From assembly GCA_019359745.1 (NCBI GenBank), contig JAHHGT010000002.1:186001-250000 (forward strand): a stretch of DNA of 64,000 nucleotides, read 5' to 3'. The notes below the pieces were generated by a model. That model ran no database searches. It had not been told where the DNA came from and saw only the letters and a program-made list of their open reading frames with translations. A program made the position numbers and the translations under genes. How positions within the stretch are numbered: the stretch's first letter is position 1; each line of letters starts with the position of its first letter. Of this stretch, positions 53,556-63,061 are shown one piece after another. Source of the stretch: Aphanothece saxicola GSE-SYN-MK-01-06B. GTDB taxonomy: Bacteria > Cyanobacteriota > Cyanobacteriia > PCC-6307 > Cyanobiaceae.

Positions 53556-54233
53556 TTGGTCCTTCCGCCACAACAGGGCGGGGTTACCCAGCTCATCGGG
53601 GTGCTGGTGGTGGCTGGTTGGCTGGCCCTGCTCAGCACGGCGGCCCTGCTGCTGCGACGCCGCTGGCCCGAGCAACGGGAATGGAGCCGCAAGCTGGTGC
53701 ACATCGGCGCTGGACCGGTGGTGTTGATCGCCTGGGCCTTTGGGGTGGACCAGCTGATCGCGGTCCCCGCCGCCGGCGCCATCACCCTGCTGGCGGCCCT
53801 CAATCACCGGGTGCGGGTGCTGCCGGCGATCGAGGATGTGGAACGACGCAGTTACGGCACGATCGCCTACGGCGCCTCGATCACCCTGCTGCTCTGGCTC
53901 TGGTGGCCCGCCCATCCCGCCACGGTGGCGGCCGGTGTTCTGGTGATGGCCTTCGGTGACGGCCTGGCCGGTCTTCTGGGGCCGTTGATTCCTTCCCCGT
54001 CATGGACGGTGTTCGGGGAGCGGCGTTCCCTGGCGGGCACCGGCGCGATGGCCCTGGCCAGCCTCACCGTGCTGCTGGCCCTGGGGCAGCTGGGCGGTGG
54101 CCCCGCGCCCGCACCGGCGCAGATCGCCCTGATCGCCCTGGTGGCCACGGGGCTGGAGCAATGGGCCCTGCTGGGCATCGATAACTTCAGTGTGCCGATG
54201 GCGGTGGCCGGTCTGTGGCGGGTGCTGAGCTGA
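53556..54233 (+). CDS. Phytol/dolichol kinase-like membrane protein
   Basis: This 225-residue protein has seven hydrophobic helices. Family motifs are EQREWSRKLVHIGAGP, RSYGTIAYGASI and VMAFGDGLAGLLG. In cyanobacteria and plants, relatives (VTE5) phosphorylate phytol released from chlorophyll for tocopherol or chlorophyll reuse. The start is TTG at 53556. Its stop overlaps the ATG of the next gene (TGATG at 54231-54235). The substrate phytol is inferred. Confidence 0.8.
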   Translation: MVLPPQQGGVTQLIGVLVVAGWLALLSTAALLLRRRWPEQREWSRKLVHIGAGPVVLIAWAFGVDQLIAVPAAGAITLLAALNHRVRVLPAIEDVERRSYGTIAYGASITLLLWLWWPAHPATVAAGVLVMAFGDGLAGLLGPLIPSPSWTVFGERRSLAGTGAMALASLTVLLALGQLGGGPAPAPAQIALIALVATGLEQWALLGIDNFSVPMAVAGLWRVLS

Positions 54234-55696
54234 TGGGACCGATCGAGCGGATCCTGATCGCTCTGGCCCTGGTGGCGGCCTTGCTGGCGATAAGGCTCGC
54301 CACCCGCCGTTTTCGCCTTCCGGCCCCGCCGCTGCTCATGCCTCTGCTGGCGGTGCTGCTGTGGTGGGCGCTCGGCACGACAGCCCGACCGGCCGGGGTG
54401 CAGTGGCTCGGCGCCTTGGACGAACTGGCCACCGCCTATGCCCTGATCGGCCTGCTGGCCTGGCTGGCCCTGGAATGTCCGGAGGCCCTGGGCTGGTGGC
54501 GGCCCACCGCCAAGATCCTGCGCGACCTGCTCAGCCTTGGCCTGTCGGCGGTGGCCACCGTGCTGGTGCTGCAGCGGCTGGCCAACCTCAACCTGGTGGG
54601 CCTGGTGACCACCTCAGCCGTGCTCACCGCCGTCATCGGCCTGGCGGCCCAGGAATCGCTCAAGGATCTGTTCGCCGGCATCGAACTGCAGCTGGATCCA
54701 CCCTTCCGGGAAGGGGACTGGATCAGCGTCGGCGAGGAGAACGGCGTGGTGGAGTCCTTGCATCTGATGAACACCCGCCTGCGCCGCAGGGATGGCTCCA
54801 CCGTGACCCTGCCCAACAACACGGTGGCGGACAACCCGATGCGGCGATTCGGCCAGCACGAGCCGGTGGGGAACCTCTTCGAGATCGCCCTGGGCTATGA
54901 AATTCCTCCGGCCCGGGCCCGCCAGCTGCTGTTGCGGGTGATGGCCGACAACCCCCTGGTGCTGATCGATCCCGCGCCGGATGTGCAGGTCAGCGCCTAC
55001 GAGGACTCCCTCATCCGCTATGAGCTACAGGCCTACCAGCGGGGGCCCTCGGAGGGAGATCGGATCCGGTTGCGCAGCGCCCTGCTGGAGCAGATCTGGT
55101 ATGCCCTGGAACGGCAGGGCTGGGAGCTGCCCTATCCGGTGCGGGAGCTCAAGCGCCGCCAGACCAAGCGCGATCCAGCCCACCCCACCGGTGTGGATGC
55201 TTCCCTGACGGCGGAACTGCTGCGGCGCAGCTGGCTGTTCGCCCAGCTGGACCCCGAACAGGTGAATCGGCTCGCTCCGGAGGTGCGCTGCCTGCGCTTC
55301 GGCTCAGGCGAAACGATCGTGGGCGAGGGGGAGGAGGGCGACGCCCTGTTCCAGGTGGTGGATGGCGAGGTGGAGGTGTTCAAGGCCGACGGCTCAGCCC
55401 TGGGACGGTCGGTGGCGGTGCTGGGCCGGGATCAGATCTTCGGCGAGATGACGGTATGTACAGGCGAACCCCGCACGGCCACGGTGCGGTCGCGCGGCGA
55501 ATGCGTGCTGCTGGAGGTGGAACGGGAGGACTTCATGCCCCTGGTGGAGGACGACGCCGGCGTGCTGGATGCCCTGGCGGCGATCGTGGGCCAACGACGC
55601 TCGGAACTGGAGAAGCTCTCCTCCCCGGATGCAGCCCGGCGCCAGACCTCGATCCTGGAGCGCATGCGGCACCTGTTCGGCATCCAGGTCGACTGA
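54233..55696 (+). CDS. MscS-type channel with C-terminal cyclic nucleotide-binding domain
   Basis: This 487-residue protein has three to four N-terminal helices. It then has the MscS pore and beta domain (AVIGLAAQESLKDLFAGIEL, FREGDWISVGEENGVVES, VTLPNNTVADNPMRRF) and a cNMP-binding domain at ~350-460 (GETIVGEGEEGDALFQVV, VLGRDQIFGEMTVCTGEPR). The phosphate-binding cassette reads GEMTVCTGEPRTATV, which retains Glu and Arg for nucleotide binding. The architecture matches bacterial cyclic-nucleotide-gated channels. The gene is coupled to the kinase gene above. Confidence 0.9.
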   Translation: MGPIERILIALALVAALLAIRLATRRFRLPAPPLLMPLLAVLLWWALGTTARPAGVQWLGALDELATAYALIGLLAWLALECPEALGWWRPTAKILRDLLSLGLSAVATVLVLQRLANLNLVGLVTTSAVLTAVIGLAAQESLKDLFAGIELQLDPPFREGDWISVGEENGVVESLHLMNTRLRRRDGSTVTLPNNTVADNPMRRFGQHEPVGNLFEIALGYEIPPARARQLLLRVMADNPLVLIDPAPDVQVSAYEDSLIRYELQAYQRGPSEGDRIRLRSALLEQIWYALERQGWELPYPVRELKRRQTKRDPAHPTGVDASLTAELLRRSWLFAQLDPEQVNRLAPEVRCLRFGSGETIVGEGEEGDALFQVVDGEVEVFKADGSALGRSVAVLGRDQIFGEMTVCTGEPRTATVRSRGECVLLEVEREDFMPLVEDDAGVLDALAAIVGQRRSELEKLSSPDAARRQTSILERMRHLFGIQVD

Positions 55697-55731
55697 GCCG
55701 GCCGCTGGCCCAGACGTCCCGCGGGAGAGGC

Positions 55732-56100
55732 TCAGGCCCGCAGGAGCTGCTCGCAGCGGAATTCCCAGTCGCGCTGGGTGCCGATCCCAGCCACGAGCAT
55801 CCGCCCGGCCGGCTCCTCCCGCAGCCGCAGCTGCCACTGGCGGATCACATCGGCCCGCTCCATCCAGACATCGAGCACCAGCCGCTGGATGGCCTCGCCG
55901 TCCCAGCAGCGGCCCCGGGCGGTGTCGAGGGCCCAGCCCAGCAGATCATCCAGCTGGAAGGGGCGGAAGCCGCCGTAGATCGGGCCGGGGGTGGGACTGT
56001 CAGTGACGGGGCTACCGGAGACCGGACCGGCGGAATTCTGTTCGAGGTAAAACAACTGCAAGGGATCCGACAACCCGCAGAACTGCAGGAGATAGGACAT
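55732..56100 (-). CDS. Conserved hypothetical protein (122 aa)
   Basis: This small soluble acidic protein begins MSYLLQFCGLSDPLQLFYLEQ. It contains PFQLDDLLGWALDTARGR and ends RDWEFRCEQLLRA, with helical character and several Trp. There are no recognised motifs. ATG at 56100 is used. It follows the aroF-type gene on the same strand, about 125 bases downstream of its end with a hairpin cluster between, so it may be read from the same transcript. Confidence 0.6.
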   Translation of the reverse strand: MSYLLQFCGLSDPLQLFYLEQNSAGPVSGSPVTDSPTPGPIYGGFRPFQLDDLLGWALDTARGRCWDGEAIQRLVLDVWMERADVIRQWQLRLREEPAGRMLVAGIGTQRDWEFRCEQLLRA

Positions 56101-56154
56101 CAGCGAACCTCGTTGATCTTGCCGACCCAAACGTACCCAGGGTGCGCCAGTCAG

Positions 56155-56221
56155 CTGTTCATCAAGAACAGTCTGTTGCAGACGATCGAATCAGCACTCC
56201 CATCATCAGAGTGCTGATTCG
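56155..56221 (-). terminator. Three consecutive stem-loops after the DAHP synthase gene
   Basis: Read on the minus strand after the stop at 56226: a perfect 13-bp stem with a 9-base loop (56187-56221, arms CGAATCAGCACTC / GAGTGCTGATTCG), a 5-bp stem GTCTG/CAGAC with a 3-base loop (56171-56183), and a 6-bp stem CTGTTC/GAACAG with a 5-base loop (56155-56171). The 13-bp stem begins 4 bases past the stop codon and would be very stable. No T-run follows. It could terminate or protect the transcript, or form part of a small RNA. Confidence 0.55.
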
Positions 56222-56225
56222 TCCC

Positions 56226-57299
56226 TCAGGCCAGGGCCAGGCTTCGTGCCTGGGCCTGCTGGACGGCCTCGGCGAGTTCAACCAGCAGGCCCAGGGTGGT
56301 GTCCAGATCGATGCAGGCATCGGTGATGCTCTGGCCGTAGGTGAGGGAGGAAAGATCGGCGGAGATCTTCTGGTTTCCTTCCACCAGATGGCTCTCCACC
56401 ATCACCCCCATCACATGGACAGAACCCTGGCGCACCTGGTCGGCCACCTGCCGCAGGACCTCCCCCTGGCGGCGGTAGTCCTTGTTGGAATTGCCGTGGC
56501 TGCAATCCACCATCAGCCGGGCCGGCAGGCCGTCCTTGGCCAGCAGGGCCGCCGCAGCCTCGACGGCTTCGGCGTGGTAATTGGTGCCGCTCTTGCCGCC
56601 CCGAAGCACCAGGTGGCCATCCGGGTTGCCGGTGGTGGACACGATCGCGGCCTGGCCGTCCTTGTTGATGCCCAGGAAATGGTGCGGCCGGGCGGCCGCC
56701 TCCATGGCATTGATGGCGGTGGCGGCGCTGCCGTCGGTGCCGTTCTTGAAGCCGATCGGCATCGACAGGCCCGAGGCCATCTCCCGGTGGGTCTGGCTTT
56801 CGGTGGTGCGGGCGCCGATGGCGGTCCAGCTGATCAGATCGGCGAGGTACTGGGGCACCACCGGATCAAGCACCTCGGTGGCCGCCGGCAGGCCCATCTC
56901 CGCCAGGTGCAGCAGCAGCGAGCGGGCACGGCGCAGGCCGGTGTTGATGTCGTAGCTGCCGTCGAGGTGGGGATCGTTGATCATTCCCTTCCAGCCCACG
57001 GTGGTGCGGGGCTTCTCGAAGTAGACCCGCATCACGATCTCCAGCTCGCTTCGGTGGCGGCGCTGGGCCTGGGCGATGGCCTCGGCGTACTCGCGGGCGG
57101 CGGCCACGTCATGGACCGAACAGGGGCCGACGATCACCAGCACCCGCTGGTCGCCGGCATGCAGGATGGCCTTGATGCGCTCACGCGCCTGCTGCACGGT
57201 GCGGGCGGCCTGCTCGGACAGGGGCAACTCCGCATGCAGCACCGCCGGCGGCACCAGCGGCCGGGTTTCCACCACGTGGAGATCGGAGGTGGGGATCAT
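56226..57299 (-). CDS. 3-deoxy-7-phosphoheptulonate synthase, class I (AroF/G/H-type)
   Basis: This enzyme condenses phosphoenolpyruvate and erythrose 4-phosphate, the entry step of the shikimate pathway. It has 357 residues, near the length of the E. coli isozymes. Active-site regions are [49 protein letters not shown] split across segments, GFKNGTDG and [11 protein letters not shown]. The N-terminal extension (first ~40 residues) can carry the allosteric site. The ATG at 57299 is used. It diverges from acnB with about 190 bases between the starts. Confidence 0.94.
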   Translation of the reverse strand: MIPTSDLHVVETRPLVPPAVLHAELPLSEQAARTVQQARERIKAILHAGDQRVLVIVGPCSVHDVAAAREYAEAIAQAQRRHRSELEIVMRVYFEKPRTTVGWKGMINDPHLDGSYDINTGLRRARSLLLHLAEMGLPAATEVLDPVVPQYLADLISWTAIGARTTESQTHREMASGLSMPIGFKNGTDGSAATAINAMEAAARPHHFLGINKDGQAAIVSTTGNPDGHLVLRGGKSGTNYHAEAVEAAAALLAKDGLPARLMVDCSHGNSNKDYRRQGEVLRQVADQVRQGSVHVMGVMVESHLVEGNQKISADLSSLTYGQSITDACIDLDTTLGLLVELAEAVQQAQARSLALA

Positions 57300-57492
57300 G
57301 CGCGGCGGCCGGCGGGGATTGGTCAGACCCCCCAGCCTACGAACTGACGTTCCAGAGACCCTTCGCCAGCCTGGCGCCATGGCTCGCAGCGCCGACTTCT
57401 GCAGCCGTCGTCACCAGAGGGCGGCCCCGCGGGGAAGAACAATGGGGGTCATGCCCAAGCCAGCCGGGGGTACGACCCGGACCCACGCCCCC

Positions 57493-60135
57493 ATGTCCGC
57501 CTCCCCGAGCCCCGCCCCCCTGTCGGCCTCCGAGCTGCTCCCCACCTACCGCGAGGCCACTGCGGCCCGCGAAGCCCTCGGCGTGCCGCCCCTGCCGCTC
57601 ACGGCACCCGAGGCCCAGGCCCTCACCCAGCTGCTGGAGCATCCCCCCGCCGGCGAGGAGGCGTTTCTGCTGCACCTGCTGAGCGAACGCATTCCGCCGG
57701 GGGTGGATGAGGCCGCCTATGTGAAGGCCGGCTGGCTCAGCGCCGTGGCCCAGGGGGCCGCCACAAGCCCCCTGGTGAGCCCCCTGGAGGCCACCCGGCT
57801 CCTGGCCACCATGATCGGCGGCTACAACGTCGGCGCCCTGATCGCGCTGCTCTCCAGCCCGGAGGCCGCCATCGCCGCAGAGGCCGCCCGGGGACTGAGC
57901 CGCACCCTGCTGGTGTACGACGCTTTCCACGACGTGCTGGAGCTGGCCGAGACCAACCCCCTGGCCCGCCAGGTGGTGGACAGCTGGGCGGCAGCGGAAT
58001 GGTTCCACGCCCGGCCGCCCCTGCCGGAGGCGATCACCGTCACAGTGTTCAAGGTGCCGGGGGAAACCAACACCGACGACCTCTCGCCGGCCACCCACGC
58101 CACCACCCGCCCGGACATCCCCCTGCATGCGATGGCGATGCTGGAGACGCGGATGCCGGAGGGGCTCGGCCTGATCGCCGAGCTGAAGGCCAAGGGCCAC
58201 CCGCTGGCCTACGTGGGCGATGTGGTCGGCACGGGCAGCTCGCGCAAATCGGCGATCAACTCGGTGCTCTGGCACATCGGCACCGACATCCCCCACGTGC
58301 CCAACAAGCGCAGCGGCGGGGTGGTGCTGGGCAGCAAGATCGCGCCGATCTTCTTCAACACCGCCGAGGACTCCGGCGCCCTGCCGATCGAGTGCGACGT
58401 GAGCGCCCTCAACAGCGGCGACGTGATCACGATCCGGCCCCATGCCGGCACGATCGAGCGGGCCGCCGGCGAGCCGGGGGCCGGGGAGGTGCTGGCCCGC
58501 TTCGAGCTCAAGCCCAGCACCATCGCCGACGAGGTGCGCGCCGGCGGCCGCATCCCCCTGCTGATCGGCCGCTCGCTCACCGACAAGGTGCGCCTGCAGC
58601 TGGGCCTGCCCCCGTCGGAGGCCTTCATCCGGCCGGTGGCCCCGGTCGACACGGGCAAGGGCTTCACCCTGGCCCAGAAGATGGTGGGCAAGGCCTGCGG
58701 CCTGGCGGGCGTGCGCCCCGGCACGAGCTGCGAACCGCTGATGACCAGCGTTGGCAGCCAGGACACCACCGGGCCGATGACCCGCGACGAGATGAAGGAG
58801 CTGGCCTGCCTGGGCTTCTCCGCCGATCTGGTGATGCAGAGCTTCTGCCACACCGCCGCCTACCCCAAGCCGGTCGACCTCAAGACCCACGCCGAACTGC
58901 CAGACTTCATCAGCTCCCGGGGCGGCGTCGCCCTGCGGCCCGGCGACGGCATCATCCACAGCTGGCTCAACCGCATGCTCCTGCCGGACACGGTGGGCAC
59001 CGGCGGTGACAGCCACACCCGCTTCCCCCTCGGCATCTCCTTCCCGGCCGGCTCCGGCCTGGTGGCCTTCGCGGCCGCCATCGGCGCCATGCCCCTCGAC
59101 ATGCCCGAGTCGGTGCTGGTGCGCTTCTCCGGCTCCCTGCAGCCGGGCGTCACCCTGCGGGACGTGGTGAACGCCATCCCTTACGTGGCCATCCAACAGG
59201 GCCTGCTGACGGTGGAGAAGGCCGGCAAGAAGAACATCTTCAGCGGCCGGATCATGGAGATCGAAGGGCTCCCCGACCTGAAGCTGGAGCAGGCCTTTGA
59301 GCTCACCGACGCGACCGCCGAGCGCTCCTGTGCCGGCAGCACGATCAAGCTGAGCGTCGAGACGGTGAGCGAATACCTGCGCAGCAACGTGGCGCTGCTC
59401 AAGAACATGATCGCCCGGGGCTACAGCGATGCCCGCACCATGGCGCGGCGGATCAAGGCGATGGAGGCCTGGCTGGCGGATCCGGTGCTGATGGAGGCCG
59501 ATGCCGACGCCGATTACGCGGCGGTGATCGACATCAACCTGGACGAACTGAGCGAGCCGATCCTGGCCTGCCCCAACGACCCCGACAACGTCAAGCTGCT
59601 GAGCGAGGTGGCCGGCGACCGGATCGATGAGGTGTTCATCGGCTCCTGCATGACCAACATCGGCCACTACCGCGCCGCCGCCACGGTGATGGATGGGGCC
59701 GGCACCAGCGCCGCCCGGCTGTGGGTGTGTCCGCCCACCCGCATGGACGACGAGGTGCTGCGGGCCGAGGGCTACACCGCCAAGTTCGAGACCGCCGGGG
59801 CCCGCATGGAGCTGCCCGGCTGCTCCCTGTGCATGGGCAACCAGGCCAGGGTGGAGGACAACACCACGGTGTTCTCCACCAGCACCCGCAACTTCAACAA
59901 CCGCCTCGGCAACGGCGCCCAGGTGTACCTGGGCAGCGCCGAACTGGCAGCGGTGTGCGCCCTGCTGGGCCGCATTCCCAGCCCGGCCGAGTACCTGGAG
60001 ATCGCCGCGGCCAAGATCGACCCCCTCTCCGACCAGCTCTACCGCTACCTCAACTTCGACCAGATCGATGGCTTCGAGGATGCCGGCCGCGTGGTGAGCG
60101 TGGAGGAGGAGGAGAAGGTGCTGGCGGAGGTGTGA
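57493..60135 (+). CDS. acnB: Aconitase B (bifunctional aconitate hydratase)
   Basis: AcnB interconverts citrate and isocitrate in the TCA cycle. The 880-residue protein matches E. coli AcnB in length and shows the N-terminal HEAT-like domain ([19 protein letters not shown]), [39 protein letters not shown] and [20 protein letters not shown]. The cluster cysteines are in GSCMTNIGH and [12 protein letters not shown]. Starts at 57442 or 57451 would extend it by a few residues. With sdhCAB it supplies TCA cycle steps. The end overlaps a frameshifted CPBP gene frame on the other strand by 86 bases. Confidence 0.93.
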   Translation: MSASPSPAPLSASELLPTYREATAAREALGVPPLPLTAPEAQALTQLLEHPPAGEEAFLLHLLSERIPPGVDEAAYVKAGWLSAVAQGAATSPLVSPLEATRLLATMIGGYNVGALIALLSSPEAAIAAEAARGLSRTLLVYDAFHDVLELAETNPLARQVVDSWAAAEWFHARPPLPEAITVTVFKVPGETNTDDLSPATHATTRPDIPLHAMAMLETRMPEGLGLIAELKAKGHPLAYVGDVVGTGSSRKSAINSVLWHIGTDIPHVPNKRSGGVVLGSKIAPIFFNTAEDSGALPIECDVSALNSGDVITIRPHAGTIERAAGEPGAGEVLARFELKPSTIADEVRAGGRIPLLIGRSLTDKVRLQLGLPPSEAFIRPVAPVDTGKGFTLAQKMVGKACGLAGVRPGTSCEPLMTSVGSQDTTGPMTRDEMKELACLGFSADLVMQSFCHTAAYPKPVDLKTHAELPDFISSRGGVALRPGDGIIHSWLNRMLLPDTVGTGGDSHTRFPLGISFPAGSGLVAFAAAIGAMPLDMPESVLVRFSGSLQPGVTLRDVVNAIPYVAIQQGLLTVEKAGKKNIFSGRIMEIEGLPDLKLEQAFELTDATAERSCAGSTIKLSVETVSEYLRSNVALLKNMIARGYSDARTMARRIKAMEAWLADPVLMEADADADYAAVIDINLDELSEPILACPNDPDNVKLLSEVAGDRIDEVFIGSCMTNIGHYRAAATVMDGAGTSAARLWVCPPTRMDDEVLRAEGYTAKFETAGARMELPGCSLCMGNQARVEDNTTVFSTSTRNFNNRLGNGAQVYLGSAELAAVCALLGRIPSPAEYLEIAAAKIDPLSDQLYRYLNFDQIDGFEDAGRVVSVEEEEKVLAEV

Positions 60136-60994
60136 GAGGGGAGGCCGTCAGGTGTCGGGTTCCGCTCGCACGCTCGGGCGACTCCAGGACGGTGGGACGA
60201 TCGCGCCGCGCCTCACGGTCAGCACCAGCATGGCCATGGTGAAGGTGATCGCCGCCCGACACGGAACCGGAATACACCTTGCCCATCGTGTAGTTCCAGG
60301 CGAGGTGCAGTCCTGTGCCCATCCACAGGCGCCGGGTGAGCATGAACGGCGCTGCCAACATCGGGCCGTAGACGATGGCGATGGCCGCCAGGCCTGCGAG
60401 GGTTTCACCCTCATTGCCACTGTGGACGTAGCCGAACCACAGGGAAGAGAGCACCAGGGCCACCCAGCCGCCGAACACCTCCTCGAGAAGGCGAAACACC
60501 ACGCCGCGGAACTGCAGCTCCTCGCCGAAGGGTGTGGTCACTGTCCCGGCCGTCACCCCTGACAGCAGATTCTGCCAACGGTCTATGCCCTCAATGCGGT
60601 AGAGACCGAGGGCCATCCCGATCAGAAAGCAGGCCGTCATCAGAGCGAAGCCGAGCAAGAATCCGATGCCGAGTTCAGGGCCCATACGGAACAGGGACAG
60701 TTCCGTGGCCGATCGACGCTCCATGGCCCGCGTATAGCTCCCGTACACGATCAGCAGGTTGCCGATGATGAAGATGCCGGCTCCATAGGGCAGGAACGGG
60801 CCAGAGGCCAGGAGCAGGGGGCCCAGGGAGTTAGTACCGAACGTCAGGATGTACGCATTGCCTGACCAGTGCACATAGAACACGAGGTTGTAGAGCACCA
60901 GCAGGCTGACAAACGGATTGCGCAGGATGCGCAGCAGCAGGCGGAGCCTTGGTGTCGCTTGCGGTTCAACGGCTGGCTCGGTTTGTCTTTCCAT
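60050..60994 (-). CDS. CPBP-family membrane metalloprotease, probable C-terminal frameshift
   Basis: From the ATG at 60994 the protein has about eight membrane helices. The CPBP/Abi motifs are intact: [17 protein letters not shown] (EExxxR), [10 protein letters not shown] (FxxxH) and [11 protein letters not shown] (HxxxN). After [10 protein letters not shown] the reading frame turns into a low-complexity Pro/Arg tail ([10 protein letters not shown]) that overlaps acnB. In the next frame the sequence [19 protein letters not shown] continues to a TGA at 60148, which resembles the last helix of the family. The loop expected before it is missing. The true gene therefore appears to carry a small deletion with frameshift near 60260, or ends at 60148. 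The role is probably membrane processing or bacteriocin immunity. Confidence 0.7.
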   Translation of the reverse strand: MERQTEPAVEPQATPRLRLLLRILRNPFVSLLVLYNLVFYVHWSGNAYILTFGTNSLGPLLLASGPFLPYGAGIFIIGNLLIVYGSYTRAMERRSATELSLFRMGPELGIGFLLGFALMTACFLIGMALGLYRIEGIDRWQNLLSGVTAGTVTTPFGEELQFRGVVFRLLEEVFGGWVALVLSSLWFGYVHSGNEGETLAGLAAIAIVYGPMLAAPFMLTRRLWMGTGLHLAWNYTMGKVYSGSVSGGDHLHHGHAGADREARRDRPTVLESPERASGTRHLTASPLTPPPAPSPPPPRSPRGRHPRSHRSGRS

Positions 60995-61164
60995 GAAGAT
61001 CTCCCGAGGGGGAAGCCTAGGTCTACCCATCACTGGCCGGGATGACGGCCATGCCGCCGTGAATCGAATCAGAAAGATTCCTCCTGGACCATCCTCACGC
61101 AGACGGCATCGACATGTCTTTCTGCTGGAGAACCCGGAAGAAAAGAACACCGAGAGGTCCCAGA

Positions 61165-61184
61165 GGCTCAGCTTCAACTGAGCC
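61165..61184 (+). promoter_or_regulatory. Stem-loop upstream of the amidase gene
   Basis: GGCTCAG-CTTCAA-CTGAGCC is a perfect 7-bp stem with a 6-base loop, 93 bases before the amidase start, in the 282-base gap between the divergent CPBP and amidase genes. There is no T-run. Its function is unknown; it could be a leader structure or a regulator site. Confidence 0.35.
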
Positions 61185-61276
61185 GCGATCACGTCCATAC
61201 TGGCAACAACCCGGTGCAATTGGCATGTCGTTGTCTTCACAAAGCTTTCACGGCATGACCATGGGAGAAGGCTGAC

Positions 61277-63046
61277 GTGATTCGCCAGCGTCAGCCCGCC
61301 TGCATCGTGATGGCTCTGGTCACGTTCGCCGTCGCCTTCGCCCCCAGGGTCCACGCCATCCCCCCGCCGCCCGAAGGGCCGGTCCGCAGCTACCCCACCC
61401 GGTTTCCCCTCTCCGAACCCAGGTACACGGGCAAGCGCCGGCGCGATTTCAGCGCATTCGAATCCGCGCTGAGGGCATTGTCCCCTGAGCGGCGAAAGGT
61501 ACTGGACACGCTCCTGCTGGAAGCCACGGTGCCTGCCATGCAGGACCTGCTGGCGCAGGGTGCGGTGACATCCGAAGAGCTGGTGGTCTATTACGTCGAT
61601 CGCATCCGGCGCTACGACCTCAACCAGTTCAATTCGGTGATGGAGCTCAACCCAGAGGCCCTGGTGATCGCCCGCAACCTCGATGACGAGCGCAGGCAGG
61701 GAAACCTGTGGGGGGCAATGCATGGTGTTCCGGTGTTGCTCAAGGACAACATCACCACCGGCGATCGCATGCACACCACGGCGGGAGCCGCTGCCCTGAG
61801 GGATTGGCGGGGCAATCGCGATGCCCAGTTGGTCAGAAATCTGCGCAACTCCGGCGCCGTCCTTCTCGGCAAAGCCAACCTGTCGGAATGGGCGAACTAC
61901 GTCGACCCCGCCATGCCGAGTGGCTTCAGCGCTCTGGGTGGCCAGACGCGCCATCCCTACGGTCCATTTGACCCCCTGGGCTCCAGTTCCGGTTCGGCAG
62001 TGTCGGTGGCGGCGAACCTGAGCGCCGTGAGCGTGGGCAGCGAGACCCAGGGTTCAATCCTCAAACCGGCCGCCACCAATGGGGTCGTCGGGTTGAAGCC
62101 AACCCACGGATTGGTCAGCGGCGATGGCGTCATCCCACTGGTGGATTGGATGGATGTGCCCGGCCCCATGGGACGCCGTGTGGTGGATGTGGCCACGCTG
62201 CTCACCGCGCTCACCCGTACCGATGAGGGGGCGGAAGAGAATCCCGATCCCGCCGTGGCCAGGCTTCAGGGCACCGACTTCACCCGATTTCTCACCCTGG
62301 AGGCGGCGCGGCAGCGGCGGGTGGGCGTGGCCACCTTCACCGATGCGGCCCTGGCCGAGCTGGAACGGCTGATCATCGCCAATCCGATTCCCCAGATGTC
62401 CGAGGAGCAGGTGCTGAGCACGTTGAACAGATTCAGGGCAGAGCAACGGACCTCGAAGCTGGTGATCGCCGCCCTGGCCAGGCAAGGCATTCCAGTGGTG
62501 GAAGTCGATGCAGGAAGTCTTCCTCCGGCCCCCCCTGTGGATGAAGCCCTGCGCCTGGGCTTCAAAGCCTCCCTCAATGCCTATCTCCGGACACTCCCCC
62601 GGCCGCCGGTTGCCGCCCTGATCGATGTGGTCGCGTTCAACTATGCCGATCCTGCCAACCGGGCGCCCTACGGCCAGCGGCATCTGGAACTGTCCCAACG
62701 CGCCGACAGCCCCTCGTGGGACTACACCAAGGTGCGCGAGCGGAATCAGAGCACCTCCCGAGGGCTTCTCGACCCGATCTTCGCCGCGGCGGGGATCGAC
62801 GTGCTGATCGCGCCAACCCAGATCTATGCGGCGGCCGGCTATCCGGCGATGACCGTCCCGATCGGCATGGCTGAATCCGGGGAACCCCAGGGCCTGACGA
62901 TGATTGGCAGACGACTGGGGGAAGCGGATCTGCTCGCCGTTGGCTATGCCATCGAGCAGGCGACCCAGGCGCGCAAGCCCCCTGACCTTGAGGCCGCACT
63001 GGCGACGTTCAGGCGGCTGAAGCACGCAACGGCAACCACCCCGTAG
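61277..63046 (+). CDS. Exported amidase (amidase signature family)
   Basis: This 589-residue serine hydrolase has a signal peptide (ACIVMALVTFAVAFAPRVHA) followed by a proline-rich linker. The amidase signature is GSSSGSAVSVAANLSAVSVG. The Ser-cisSer-Lys triad is visible as Lys in HGVPVLLKDNITTG and Ser residues in PLGSSSGS and VGSETQGSIL. The export signal suggests a periplasmic or extracellular role in cleaving peptides, amides or cell-wall components. The GTG at 61277 is the start. The stop is 15 bases before the convergent antiporter gene. Confidence 0.87.
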   Translation: MIRQRQPACIVMALVTFAVAFAPRVHAIPPPPEGPVRSYPTRFPLSEPRYTGKRRRDFSAFESALRALSPERRKVLDTLLLEATVPAMQDLLAQGAVTSEELVVYYVDRIRRYDLNQFNSVMELNPEALVIARNLDDERRQGNLWGAMHGVPVLLKDNITTGDRMHTTAGAAALRDWRGNRDAQLVRNLRNSGAVLLGKANLSEWANYVDPAMPSGFSALGGQTRHPYGPFDPLGSSSGSAVSVAANLSAVSVGSETQGSILKPAATNGVVGLKPTHGLVSGDGVIPLVDWMDVPGPMGRRVVDVATLLTALTRTDEGAEENPDPAVARLQGTDFTRFLTLEAARQRRVGVATFTDAALAELERLIIANPIPQMSEEQVLSTLNRFRAEQRTSKLVIAALARQGIPVVEVDAGSLPPAPPVDEALRLGFKASLNAYLRTLPRPPVAALIDVVAFNYADPANRAPYGQRHLELSQRADSPSWDYTKVRERNQSTSRGLLDPIFAAAGIDVLIAPTQIYAAAGYPAMTVPIGMAESGEPQGLTMIGRRLGEADLLAVGYAIEQATQARKPPDLEAALATFRRLKHATATTP

Positions 63047-63061
63047 CAGGGCCCCCCGTTC

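Noticed and set aside
57337-59667. Minus-strand open frame of about 776 codons opposite acnB
   Set aside because: Low-complexity composition and complete overlap with clear aconitase B motifs on the other strand.
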